64,000 bases of DNA from Pithys albifrons albifrons (taxonomy: Eukaryota > Chordata > Aves > Passeriformes > Thamnophilidae). A model generated the notes under the pieces. The model made no database searches and was not told the origin of the DNA. It saw only the letters and a list, made by a program, of their open reading frames with translations. Both the position numbers and the translations under genes were made by a program. This document shows positions 45,677 to 57,408 of this stretch, one piece after another (within the stretch, counting starts at the first letter, position 1; each line of letters opens with the position of its first letter). The stretch is from NCBI RefSeq assembly GCF_047495875.1, contig NC_092467.1, forward strand, positions 33,652,378 through 33,716,377, given 5' to 3'.

Positions 45677-46388
45677 TCAGGAGGGGTTTCTGCCTGGAAA
45701 GGGTGGGCAGGCACTGGCAGGGGCTGCCCAGGCAGGTTTGGAGTGTCCAGCCCTGGAGGTGCCCAAGGCAGGACTGGCCGTGGCACTCAGAGCTCTGGGC
45801 TGGGGGACAAGGTGGGCATTGGGCACAGGGTGGGCTCCATGGGCTGGGAGGGCTTTGCCAAGGTGGGCATCGGGCACAGGGTGGGCTCCATGGGCTGGTA
45901 GGGCTTTGCCAAGGTGGGCATTGGGCACAGGGTGGGCTCCATGGGCTGGGAGGGCTTTGCCAAGGTGGACATCAGGCACAGGGTGGGCTCCATGGGCTGG
46001 GAGGGCTGTGCCAAGGTGGGCATCGGGCACAGGGTGGGCTCCATGGGCTGGGAGGGCTGTGCCAAGGTGGGCATCGGGCACAGGGTGGGCTCCATGGGCT
46101 GGGAGGGCTTTGCCAAGGTGGGCATCGGGCACAGGGTGGGCTCCATGGGCTGGGAGGGCTTTGCCAAGGTGGGCATTGGGCACAGGGTGGGCTCCATGGG
46201 CTGGCAGGGCTGTGCCAAGGTGGACATCGGGCACAGGGTGGGCTCCATGGGCTGGCAGGGCTTTGCCAAGGTGGGCATCGGGCACAGGGTGGGCTCCATG
46301 GGCTGGGAGGGCTGTGCCAAGGTGGGCATCGGGCACAGGGTGGGCTCCATGGGCTGGCAGGGCTGTGCCAACCTCAGGGATTCTGCCA
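45677..46388 (+). mobile_element. CR1 LINE 3' end carrying a 51-base array (inverted relative to the others)
   Basis: CR1 sense strand: TCAGGAGGGGTTTCTGCC, AAAGGGTGGGCAGGCACTGG, CCCTGGAGGTGCCCAAGGC, CACTCAGAGCTCTGGGCTGG, then 11 units of 51 bases, ending GCCAACCTCAGGGATTCTGC, a recognisable CR1 terminus. It has the same unit and body as the 22.6 and 40.15 kb copies in opposite orientation, which argues against simple unequal exchange as the origin of all loci. Confidence 0.9.
45809..46376. repeat. 51-base CR1-derived minisatellite, 11 copies
   Basis: Unit GGTGGGCATCGGGCACAGG + GTGGGCTCCATGGGCTGGG + AGGGCTTTGCCAA. Variants: GGGCATTGG, GGACATCAGG, GGGCTGTGCC and GGGCTGGCAGG. The 369-residue plus ORF across it is an array by-product. 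Confidence 0.96.
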
Positions 46389-47294
46389 TTTTCAAATATC
46401 ACCCCAAAGTTTGTATCAAATTTCAACACGTTCCTGCCAACACCAAAGCTGCCCCTCTTGCCCTCTGCCAAAGGACCCACCAGAAATTCTCTTTCCCCCC
46501 GTCAGTGTTGATTCCACACTGCTGATTTTTCTCAGGTCTGTGAGAATCCCAGGCTGGTTCTGCTGCATGAAGATCCAATGAGCAACCTGAGCATCCATGT
46601 CAGGAAAATGAGCTTTGCTGTGCCAGGACCTTCCCCTGCCCGGACTCGGGGCAGAGGCTGCACTCAGCCATTCATACATAAATTCATAAACTTGGAAACT
46701 GCAGATTCCACTGGGATGGGCTCAGCCCTGGCCAATGCTGTGTCCTCCCACTGATGCACATCCATCACAAATAAATATTTACCTGCACACCCAGAGTGTT
46801 TTCCTCGACACTCACTCACCTCCCAGTGAAAGGCAGGGAGGGGCCATTCATAACTATGACTCAAATTGAAAAATAAAGCAATTTAGGAAATAAATTACCA
46901 TTTAGAAATAGATTTAGAGTCACATGTCTTGGTCCTTTCATTCAAATGTAAAACTTTCTCCTCTCTGTCTTCATTGTTTCCCACTCCATTTCCATGGAGA
47001 GTTCCAGCCCAGGCTGAGCAATGAGCTGCCTCTGTCACTGTCACATCAGGGCAGGGGCCAAATTAAAGACATTCATTGTCATAGTTATTGCTACCTGAAA
47101 ACCTGCATGGAAAGACAAACACACCATTCCTGCAGGGCTGGAGGCAGAGGGGACAGTGCAGCAGGACACAGGGGATGGGCTGAATAAACACCTGCCCCCA
47201 AGGTCTGGAGAAATGTCACAAAGCAAAGGGTGTTTCTCACAGTCAGAAGGGAAACAGTTCATTGATCAGGATTAAAAAGCCCAACTAGGAATGG
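46389..47294. other. single-copy DNA
   Basis: No recognisable feature. Confidence 0.4.
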
Positions 47295-47925
47295 TCACAG
47301 AATCACAGAATCATTGATGTTGGAAAAGCCTCTGAGCCCACTGAGACCAACCACCCCCAGCACTGCCAAGGCCACCCCGACCATGTCCCCACGGCCACCA
47401 CTGACCGTGTCCCCAAGGCCACCCCTGACCATGTCTCCAAGTGCCACCACTGACCATGTCCCCAAGGCCACCCCTGACCATGTCCCTACGGCCACCACTG
47501 ACTGTGTCCCCAAGTGCCACCCCTGACCATGTCCCCAAGGCCACCAGTGACCATGTCTCCAAGTGCCACCACTGACCATGTCCCCAAGGCCACCCCTGAC
47601 CATGTCCCCACGGCCACCCCTGACCATGTCCCCAAGGCCACCACTGACCGTGTCCCCAAGGCCACCCCTGACCATGTCCCCAAGGCCACCAGTGACCATG
47701 TCTCCAAGTGCCACCACTGACCATGTCCCCAAGGCCACCCCTGACTGTGTCCCCAAGGCCACCCCTGACCGTGTCCCCAAGGCCACCCCTGACCATGTCC
47801 CCAAGTGCCACATCCACAGGGCCTTTATACCCCTGCAGGGCTGTGGCTGCTCCCCTGCCCTGGGCAGCTGTGCCAGGGCTGGACAGCCCTTTCCAGGAGG
47901 AAATTCTCATTCCACAGGGATGTTA
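47295..47925 (-). mobile_element. CR1 LINE 3' end carrying a 24-base array
   Basis: Plus strand: CACAGAATCACAGAATCATTG, then GATGTTGGAAAAGCCTC and CCAACCACCCCCAGCACTGC, the array, then CAAGTGCCACATCCACAGGG and GCAGCTGTGCCAGGGCTGG. Flanks are the same as the intact 33.83 kb copy, which places the expansion precisely in the GGCCACC...ATGTCCCCAAG segment. Confidence 0.92.
47358..47812. repeat. 24-base minisatellite, ~19 copies (CR1-derived)
   Basis: Unit CCACCCCTGACCATGTCCCC + AAGG. Variants GACCATG/GACCGTG/GACTGTG and CCAAGG/CCACGG trace CpG decay; AAGTGCCACC units are mixed in. Confidence 0.95.
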
Positions 47926-49525
47926 CCTGGAAAGAATCAGCCAGGTCTGGAATGAGAATGGGCAGGAGAGGGGACCAGGAGAGGGGACTGGGCTGGCAGC
48001 TGGATGGAGAGTGGAAAAGGCATTTATTTACTGGGGACAGACAGAAATGGGAGACATGCCATTTTTTTACCCTTTTTTTTTTTTTTGTGCAATGTAATTT
48101 AAATTTCAGTGCTCTTCTGTAGGTATTTACCAGATCTCAGAAGATAAAATGAAGGGTTCAGTTTGCAAATGCAGGATGCAAATCTGCAGTGGAAACACAA
48201 CTGTGCATCACCTTCATGCAGATCCCAAGTTAAACACTCCAGAGCAGAGAAATAAGAAATGAGGCAGTAACTGAGGGGGTCCAGAACCTGCTTTCATGGC
48301 AAAAGTGTGGAATGACAGGACTTTCCAAAGAAAAAAATATAATTTAAAAAAATAAAATTCCTATAATCTTTCCCTAAGAAAAGGAGCCACAGCCCTATTT
48401 GTGAAACCATCCCTTGGGAACAGATGGGCAATAACTGAAACAAATTATTTGGTCCAGCTTTCCAAGAAATCTGAAATATTCTCTTACTGCTGACCAAGGG
48501 TTGCCCTGGAAAGAGAAGCTGAGTGAATGAGCATGGAAATAAATGTTACAAGATCTTGCCTGGCCCTTTTTCTGCAGGACTTGGCACAACTGTGGCTCAT
48601 CCCATGGTTCAGCTCCAGCACCGTGGAAAGCAGAGCCAGTTCCCAACACACCCCCTGCAAAGGAAAGGGCCACAACTCTGGAGGAGCAGCTGAGCCTCTG
48701 CTTTGCTGCAGAGATCACGTCCTGCTGCAAGTGGAGCCCCGGTGTAAAATCACCCTCAAATGTTACAGTTCAGGCCCATTTCTCCCCAGATCACACCCCC
48801 AGAATTTATCTTGCAATATGGAGCCACGTTTGCAGCCCAGCTGCTGCTGAAGTCAAAGCTGATGATTAACCCACCTAATACTTCATTTCCTCCTGTATCT
48901 CACCACCAGGTTCAACAGATCTCACGTGGTGCAAAGGCTTTTGTTATTTATAACCACTTTCAGAGGATTTTACAGTATGGATTTGAACTCACACAGGTGA
49001 AGATGATGAAATCACCTCCCTTCTTAAATAATCAAGCTAATCTACTAATTTAGAACTAATGGGATGGAATGAAAATGTTGGGCAGTTTCAAAATAAATTA
49101 AGTGTGGAAGCAGGTTACATTTAATCAAGCTGTCATGCAAATTAGCAGCTCCACTCAGTGAGTGCTATTTAAAGAACTCTTTGCCAGTGAAAATGGGTTT
49201 GGAACCATTACAGGAACAGTCTCTGTTTTGCTAAGGCAGAGGAATGCTGAAGAGCTCAGCTGGCCCAAGCCAGGGCAGAGGGAGGACCCTGCAGAGCTTC
49301 GTGGGCAGGGAGAGGCCACTGGGGCTCAGGGGGCAGGGGACAGTCAACATTCCCCAAAGCCACTGGTAATCTGGGGTGTTCCACAGAGCTGCCAGAACAA
49401 AACACACAGAACAAACACAGCCAGAAGAGAGGAAAAGGGAAGAAAAGGGAAACAAACAAACAAAAACAAAAAAACCTCAAGCAAACAAAACAAAATTGCA
49501 TAAACACGGGTTTGTTACAGGGAAA
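47926..49525. other. single-copy DNA
   Basis: AT-rich with a 14-base T-run at 48,073-48,086, an A/AAAC-rich tract at 49,450-49,495 and the candidate element at 49.08 kb. ATGCAAAT lies at 48,176-48,183. No exon recognised. Confidence 0.4.
49080..49180. promoter_or_regulatory. candidate conserved non-coding element with perfect octamer
   Basis: AAATAAATTAAGTGTGG, CATTTAATCAAGCTGTC and the octamer ATGCAAAT (49,135-49,142) overlapping a homeodomain core, AAATTAGC. Looks regulatory; unproven. Confidence 0.25.
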
Positions 49526-49728
49526 GAATCACGGGGTGGTTTGGGTTGGGAGGGACCTCAAAGCCCACCCAGTGCCACCCCTGCCCTGGCAGGGACACCT
49601 CCCACCAGCCCAGGGTGCTCCAAGCCCTGTCCAGCCTGGCCTGGGACACTCCCAGGGATGGGGCAGCCACAGGAAAACCTGTGCCAGGGCCTGCCCAACT
49701 CACAGGGAAGGAGTTCCCTTCCACACCC
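49526..49728 (-). mobile_element. CR1 LINE 3' fragment
   Basis: Plus strand: AATCACGGGGTGGTTTGGG, TTGGGAGGGACCTCAAAGCC, GGTGCTCCAAGCCCTGTCC, CTGTGCCAGGGCCTGCCC. A short deletion replaces the CAGCTTCTCTGGGCAC part (CACAGGAAAACCTGTGCC). Confidence 0.88.
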
Positions 49729-50036
49729 AGACTCATTACTAGGAGATGTGCTTTAAGTCTTGCAATTTATCTGCTTCTAATTTATGAATAATATGTCAAG
49801 TGCTCTCCAAATACACCAAAAATGTGCACAGAAAGTGCATCCAGGTGACACAGCCTTTAATCAACAGCAAACACTGCACAGCATTTGCTACAACAGAAAG
49901 TGATGGGACTCCATCCCATGACAGTGTCTGATCTCCCACCAGAGAACTCAAAAGGTTTGCAAACCATGGTAAGACTCAGCTTGTTCTGCTGCCCCAAAAA
50001 GAGTCAGGAACTGAGAGACTTTGAACAGGCCTGGGG

Positions 50037-50306
50037 TGACAGGACACAGGGAATGGCTTCCCACTGCCAGAGGGCAGGGATAGGTGGGGTATTGGGAAGG
50101 AATTCCTGGCTGGGAGGGTGGGCAGGCCCTGGCACAGGTGCCCAGAGAAGCTGTGGCTGCCCCATCCCTGGGAGTGTCCCAGGCCAGGCTGGACAGGACT
50201 TGGAGCAGCCTGGGCTGGTGGGAGGTGTCCCTGCCCATGGCAGGGGTGGCACTGGGTGGGCTTTGGGGTCCCTCCAGCCCACACCAGTCTGGGACTCTGT
50301 GATTCC
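50037..50306 (+). mobile_element. CR1 LINE 3' fragment, well preserved
   Basis: GACAGGACACAGGGAATGGC, GTGGGGTATTGGGAAGG, AATTCCTGGCTGGGAGGG, ending CAGTCTGGGACTCTGTGATTCC. Holds one copy of the segment duplicated at 28.16 kb. Confidence 0.92.
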
Positions 50307-51789
50307 AAGAAGAGGCACCCAGAGCCTTTACCTGAGCACCTGGGAAATGCCAACAACTGTTCAAAATTTAGAGTTACACTTGGGCAGCCAGTGTGGACTG
50401 ATCCAGAGTTTTGGCACAGATATAGTGGTTGAATTTAGGGATTTCTTTTATTCAGAGCTGCCTGCTCTCATCAGCAGACTGCAGAACGTGCAGCTTTCCT
50501 GAGGCCAGAGCCACCCTGGCAGTGCCAGAGGGGCTGAGTTGGGCAACCTGGCACAGCCCAGCCTGTGTGGGTGATGCCCATGGGCTGGGGGTCCCTCTGG
50601 TGCTGCAGATGGCAGAGTTGTTCCTGCATCCCCTCCTGCTCCTTCCCGTGCTGTATCCACATGTCTGACAGTGGTTGTTCTGTTCTGGTTTGCCCCTGTC
50701 CCACCCCTGTGCCCCCCTGGCACTGAGCTGCTCACAGTGATGTGCTCAGCAGGTGCTGGCCTTGCCTTGGCAGGTGTAAGAGCCCTTCCTGTGCTGGTCA
50801 CCCCCCAGGGCAGCAGTTTGTGGGAACAGTCCAAGTTCCTGCCTGTGCTTTGCAAAGCACCAATACCTTTAAGTGGCACAGTAAATAATTGATCTCTCAG
50901 GATGCCTGGGCTCTCTAAATATAGGCCCTGGCAGCTGGGGGAGCTTTGCTGCCTGCACTTGGTGTTCCTGCACCTCTGGCCTTCTCCCTCCCCTCTCTCT
51001 CAGCATTCATGTTTGCTGCAGTGAAGCAATTCCTGCCCAGGGAACACATCATTCTGCCTGGGAAAATAACAATAATCCTGAACACTCTGTATGTACTTGG
51101 GACTTCATTTAAATAACTCTTGAAACATCCCATTTCCAATGGACTGGGCTGCTTCTTGCCCTCTTTTATATTACCCAGGCAAAGGGAACAGTGAAGGAAA
51201 ATATTTGCTGTAACAAAATTCATCTGTAATTCCAGGGTGATATTTCTGCACTGACTGCATTGAAAAACTTGATTTCTGGGAATTTCATCCAATTTTTGAT
51301 TCAGTGATCTTTGGTATTTTATACACATCCCAATCCATTTTCCTTTTACAAGATTATCCAAGGGAAGGATCAGAAGGAATATTGTTTTGAAGTATTAGTG
51401 CAAAGAAAGAAGTGGCAGAGAATGCCAAGGCTGAGCCAGGGCTCTCATCTCTGGGGCCTGAGGTGTCTGGACCCCAGGGAAGAGCCAGCCCAGCAGCTCC
51501 AGCCCTGACTGGGGGGGGAGCTGCTCACACAGGGGGGTCCAGGGAGCCCCAATGGTGCTCAGATGGCAAATGCAGAATGAGCTGATCTGCTCAGTTCAGC
51601 TCCAACAAACCATGAGGAGAAGCCACAGCCTCAAGTTCCAGCTCAGGCTCCATATTTTGGAGGTGCAGTGCTTGGAATTGTAAGTGCAGAAACCAAACCC
51701 AACCACCAACCAAAACACCCACCTGAAGTGCAGGCAGCCACTAAATGCAAGTACAGCTGAAATGCAGAGAATCCCACAGTGCTGTGGGT
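50307..51789. other. single-copy DNA
   Basis: GC-moderate to 50,870, AT-rich at 51,060-51,410. No exon recognised. Confidence 0.4.
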
Positions 51790-51890
51790 TGAAGAATTTC
51801 TTCCTAAAAAGCCACTCTAAGCCTGCCCTCCTTCAGCTTAAAGCCATTCCCCTGTTCCTGTAGAACACAGCACGTCCCATCATCCATCCC
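51790..51890 (-). mobile_element. CR1 LINE internal fragment
   Basis: GAAGAATTTCTTCCTAAAAAG, then CCTGCCCTCCTTCAGCTTAA and AGCCATTCCCCTGTTCC match the CR1 block beyond the terminal segment. Preserves a less GC-rich, older CR1 sequence. Confidence 0.8.
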
Positions 51891-52433
51891 ACCTTTCTCC
51901 ACCCTCTCTCCTTGGCACCCACCACAGGCAGCACTGCCACACTCCTCCCCTTTGGCCTTTGCTAATCCACCCTCTCCTCTTGTAGCTGGGCTGGAAAGGG
52001 CATTTTCACTCCCAGTTCCCCCACAGGTGCCAGGCAGGCTCAGCCCAGCCTGTCCCTGGCTGGAGGTGCAGTCACCCCAAATGACCTGGATCCACACTGA
52101 GTCTGCAGGCTGGGCTGCATCTTTAGCACAGGCACCTTCACACTACCAGAAATGTAACACAAGAAAGGTTCAGACAGGTTAAAAAAAACAACCACAAGTG
52201 AAACACAATTAATTAATTTAATTTTAAACTGATTTCTGGCAATGTGCAGGACTCTACGCTAAAAAATAAAATAAAACAAACAAAAATAGCCACGACAAAA
52301 GCTGTATTTTCTTCTCTCTTTCCCCACTCTTTAATAGTTTCTGAATGAAAAGTCGAGTACAATTTTCTAGTCCACTTGCTCCAGCCAGGGGAAAAACTGC
52401 TCGTCATAATTAGGCCATTTCATAACAGAATTC
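51891..52433. other. single-copy DNA
   Basis: Includes an A-rich tract AAAAATAAAATAAAACAAAC near 52,261-52,280. No gene recognised. Confidence 0.4.
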
Positions 52434-52893
52434 CTCCCTCCCCATGCCCTGTGCTTGTGGCCAAGACTCCACACCTGCCATGGTGACCTCCTCCCTCCCC
52501 ATGCCCTGTGCTTGTGGCCAAGGCTCCACACCTGGAATGGTGACCTCCTCCCTCCCCATGCCCTGTGCATGTGGCCAAGGCTCCACACCTGCCATGTCCT
52601 CCCTCCCAGTGTCCTGTGGATGTGGCCAAGGCTCCACACCTGGAATGGTGACCTCCTCCCTCCCAGTGTCCTGTGGATGTGGCCAAGGCTCCTCACCTGC
52701 CATGGTGACCTCCTCCCTCCCAGTGTCCTGTGCATGTGGCCAAGGCTCCACACCTGGAATGGTGACCTCCTCCCTCCCAGTGTCCTGTGCATGTGGCCAA
52801 GGCTCCACACCTGGAATGGTGACCTCCTCCCTCCCCATGCCCTGTGCTTGTGGCCAAGGCTCCACACCTGGAATGGTGACCTCCTCCCTCCCC
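52434..52893. repeat. 57-base minisatellite, 8 copies
   Basis: Unit GGTGACCTCCTCCCTCCC + CATGCCCTGTGCTTGTGGCC + AAGGCTCCACACCTGGAA-type. Variants: CCATGCC/CAGTGTC, GCTTGTGG/GCATGTGG/GGATGTGG and TGGAATGG/TGCCATGG. One unit near 52,590 lacks 9 bases, a multiple of three. ORFs up to 233 residues result. Confidence 0.96.
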
Positions 52894-53260
52894 ACTGGTC
52901 ATTCCCAGTCATCTTCCCTCCTCTCCTGAGTAGGATCCCCTCCACTCATGGTCACAGGTCAGGGACAGCACAGCACTGGCAACAAACTGCAGGGAACATC
53001 TGCCAGGGACTATTTGGGTTTGTGCCCACAGAACCTGCCCACTTTCCTGAGGGGCTGCCCTGGGGGACATGGGATGGTGCCCTGAGTCCAGGTGGGAAGC
53101 CCCAGGTCAAATCCACCCCTCGGGGTGGGGCAAAGCTTGGTGAGGAGAGGGAATAAAAACATAAATATCTGCACCAAACTGTCTCCTCCATGAACTCTGC
53201 AGGGAGCAAAGGGAGCTCTCCAACCCCAGAGAGTCTCTCAGATGATCCTTCTGTGATTCC
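52894..53260. other. single-copy DNA
   Basis: No recognisable gene. CCTTCTGTGATTCC just before the next entry resembles a CR1 tail but is too short to call. Confidence 0.4.
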
Positions 53261-53450
53261 CTGGGAGGGTGGGCAGGCCCTGGCACAGGTGCCCAGAGCA
53301 GCTGTGGCTGCCCCAGCCCTGGGAGTGTCCCAGGCCAGGCTGGACAGGGCTTGGAGCAGCCTGGGCTGGTGGGAGGTGTCTCTGCCCATGGCAGGGGTGG
53401 CACTGGGTGGGCTTTGGGGTCCCTCCCAACCCAAACCATTCCATGGTTCC
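53261..53450 (+). mobile_element. CR1 LINE 3' fragment
   Basis: 5'-truncated at CTGGGAGGGTGGGCAGGCC and complete to CCAAACCATTCCATGGTTCC. Confidence 0.9.
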
Positions 53451-55222
53451 ATAAGGTTGGCACAGCTCAGTGGTTCTTTGGCCACGAGGTTTTACCCATC
53501 ACAACAATACCTGAAAGAGAACTTTAGACCTGCCAGTCTTTCCCCCCACTGTTTAGATTAACATTTCAATGACTTCTTAATATTTAATTTGAGATTTACT
53601 TAATAACTGCCTGACCAAGAATTACACGAGGATTCCACGGCTGGAGGGGGAGGGTGACCAGGGGCAGGAAGGGACTGGGGATGCCAATCTCCAGAGCTGT
53701 GCCAGGAGTGCAGCCCAACATCCCCACAGGACCCAGAGCAGCAGCTGAGCAGGGAAACACTTTAATGCTCCTCTGGGTACAACACATTGAAGGGACACAA
53801 TTTTGGCAGTATCCTGATTTAATTCCTATCATTAATTCAAGATAATTATGATATAACACATCAGGATAAAGGAATATGTACTTTTAATGAATTAACCTAA
53901 ATTTGTAAATATTATATTACACCACCATATTGAATTTATAAACAAAGTATTTAGCATGACTATACAGACAAATGTTTTACTTATTGAATTATTCTGTATT
54001 ATTTTATTCCCTGTGCAATGTAATACCTGCAGAACTCTCTTGTATCTGTAACTCCCACTGGTATAAGATTTTCTGTCTCATCTCCCAGAGTACACACCTA
54101 ACTCAGTGCTTCATAAGCACAGATCCCAAACACACCAACTTAATAAAGAAAGTCCTTTCTGAGACCTTCATATCCAGTTGCACTCATTTTTCAACTACTT
54201 GAGTCCATCTGACCCAAACCCCCCATCCAAACCTGCTCCGTTATGATGGGTAGAAAAAGAGTAACAGAAATGTTGCTTTTGGGCTTGACTGAGTTCCATA
54301 TTGAAACTCTGCTCAGTGAAGGTGGGTTCAGTTATCCTGAACACTTCCAGGTATGGGACACACCTGACAGACACCAAAGGAATTCCTTTTTTATCTGTTT
54401 ATTTTTGCCAAGACATTCATTCTTCTCTCTGGCCTTGGAACCCTGTTATTGCCACAGCTCTATCAAATGAATTTGGGATTTCTCCAAGAACTGCATTTAA
54501 CTCCTAAAGACTTCAAACATTCCAGGTCCAGGACAACCTCATCTGTAATTTGTTTCAGTGTGTTCACACTGCTCAACCTCTTTTAAGGTTGTTTCTTCAT
54601 TTCTGTTATAATTAAGCTAAAAGAATCTTATAAATCTATAAATCTGGTAGGGCAAGTCTCTGCTCCTGCAGTTCTGCTTCACTGACAAGTGAGAAGGCCC
54701 AGAGTCATCAGGAAGTGCCTGCACAGGAATGGTTTGAGGCACTGACACAAAGACAACACAACTCAGAAGTAAATAAAAAATGACCCCACTAAGCTCTCTG
54801 AATGCTGCTATGGCAATGCCTACCTTGGATTAAACTCCCCATTTCCCTCTCAGCTCCAAAGCCCCAGTGCCAGCACCAAGCAGGGGCACCAAGAGGCTGT
54901 TCCAGCTGACACCACGTTGGCAGCTGTGCTTCCATGTGCCCCCTGCACTGCACAGGGACTGAGCCCTGCAGGCTGTGCCCCCTCACATGGGTAACCCAAC
55001 AGAGGGACTCCTGCCATCTCCCCTTCTGGGTGTCCTGGAACCAGCAGAAAGGCGTTATGGAGAATCACCCATCCTCTCCCCCTCCCTCCAGGCCACCTTG
55101 GAGAACCTGCTGCTCCTCCATGCTCCCATGGCAGGGCAGTTATTCCTCTCCTCTCCCTTGGGGGCAGGAAGAAGTTCTTGACCTTTATTCAGCCAACTTG
55201 GAGAAAATGAGAAGTTCCACAT
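53451..55222. other. AT-rich single-copy DNA
   Basis: Among the most AT-rich parts of the window (53,800-54,130), then mixed. ORFs are short and unrecognised. Confidence 0.4.
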
Positions 55223-55300
55223 CTCAGAATCACAGAACCATTTGGGTTGGCAAAGAACTCCATGAGTCCACCCATGACCCTGCAGAGTCCAGTGCAGCCC
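55223..55300 (-). mobile_element. CR1 LINE 3' end, short
   Basis: TCAGAATCACAGAACCATTT, GGGTTGGCAAAGAACTCC and ATGAGTCCACCCATGACC: a reverse-complemented CR1 terminus, quickly losing similarity. Confidence 0.78.
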
Positions 55301-57408
55301 ATTCACTTGGACTTTCTGTACTGCTTCACCTGCACCTTTGTGAAACCTCACCAGAGAACCTGTGAGCCCATTTCAGGAGCCAGGGAAGGACACCCAGCCA
55401 GGCTGGGGGATGTGCTGCAGACCCAGCAGTTGCACCATGGACATATGTCCTCTCAGTGGACACTCAGGTTTGGCAGCTCCAGGGCTGGAAAAGCAGAGGC
55501 AGGAGCAGTGGAGGCACAAACCATGCCAGTCCTGCACTGGGGAGGGGCTGAGACCGACACCAGGACTCCAAAACACAGTTCCCAGCTGTGACAGTGACTT
55601 CCATGTGTTTTCCAGCACAGCTCCACTGGGAGCACTCCCTGCCCAGCCCCAGCTCCTCCACCCCCCACCAGCCACGTGGTCACAAGGACAAAGTCATTTA
55701 AGTCTCTGTTGTCTCCTCAATAGAAAAGCCTTTTGGATCAAGTCCTGCTTCTCGTTCCTTACTGACTCCTTGTTTTGTTGGCTCCTCTACATAACAGCTG
55801 AAACATTCACCATCACTTAAAATGATAAATTATTTTAATTTACACTGAATTTATTTATTATTGTTGCACAGACAAGAGGCAAGTGCCAGAATGTGCTTGT
55901 TCAATAACTGTCAGGAATAGGAAAGCCTTACACAAACAGCTTCATTCTCCAGGGGGAGTGCACACGAGTCTGCACATCCCAGGCCATGTTTCAGGAATGA
56001 AACTTCAAGAGCCAAAGAATTTGTGATCCCAAATTGCACCACAGGAACAAGAGAAAGGGAGTTGAGAACTGAATCTTTTAAAATCACAAAGGAAAGAAGA
56101 AAATGTTTATATTTATTACACTCTCCATAAACACATCTGCAGGTGTTTGCAGCTGCATCCAGCACTGCACATGCACTGGGAGGGCTGGGATGCTGGAATT
56201 CCTACAGTATCTCAGGATTCCAATGTGCTGTAGAAATGTCATTCACCTCCTCTTGCTCCTGCAACCCCTTTCCAAATGGCCAGTTCTCAGGAACAGAAAG
56301 GGATGGGGAAGGTTTTGCAGATGTGCCACCAGCATTCCATGCCAGTGTCGCTCCTTGGGCACAGACTCCCAACTGCAAAGGGCAGTTCTTTTGGAACTGG
56401 TAAGTCCCAATCCCCCAAACTCACTGCCCCCCAGCAATTTAAATATTAATTAGGTGCCACATGCCCCTGAGGAGCTGAACAGCTTCAGAGCCAAAGCCTG
56501 CTGGACCTGCTGCCACAGGGGCTCCAGCCATCCAGGCACCTCCAGCCATTCCCACCAGAGAAGTTGGGTGTCCTCAGGACCACTGCTCTGGAACTCCCTG
56601 GGATTTCAGAGCTCAAGAAATACTGGCAAGAAGCCCTCCAAAATAAATCCATGGTATGGGCCACAAGGCTGTAGTTTTGTTCTTGAGCATCTGGAGTCTG
56701 AGGGAGCAGGACCAGGGTTTGTCTGGCCAGGGCCCCCTGTGCCCATGGCAAGGTCCTGCTGAGCCTTACAGGGACAGGGAAGGGCAAGCTGACAGAGTGA
56801 CTGACAGCAGGAGATGTGGGTTTGGTGCTCAGCCCCACAGCAGCCCCTGCTTTCAGACTCTGTGGTTTGGTGCCCCTAAAGGGACATAGTTTAGAGAATC
56901 AATGTCAGGTGGACATCTCATCTCCCCCTGAACCATCAGCATTCATTGCAGGAGAGCCATGGGGGAGAACAGGGAGCATCCCCTTTCCCAGCAGGAGGGA
57001 AGGAGACAACACACAGCTGGGAAAGTCACGTTTAATAGACAGTGAGAACTGTGATTCTGGGAAGCTCGAGGGAGCACTGACTCATCCCTGTGCACAGGAA
57101 CAGCATGTCCTGGCTCTGCCCCCCGGGCCACCCCGGCTGTCAGGGCTGGGCAGCTCCCAGGGTGGGCAGAAATCCCACTCACTGTGTTTGGGACAGTGGC
57201 ACTCCCAGACACCAACAGGCACCAAGTGCTGTTCCTCACAGTCCCCAGATGGCAACTCCTTCCACCAGCAGAAAAACTTAGGGAAAACAAGAAGTTGCAA
57301 AGCTCCAAGAACTGCCAGTAAAGGACATGGATAGTTTGGGATCAGCTGCCTACAAAGTGCCCAAACCTTTCAACCCCAGTAAAAGCCCATCAGGAAATCA
57401 TAGCCCTG
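55301..57408. other. single-copy DNA
   Basis: Mixed; AT-rich at 55,800-56,130. Several short ORFs without recognisable domains. No repeats found. Confidence 0.4.
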
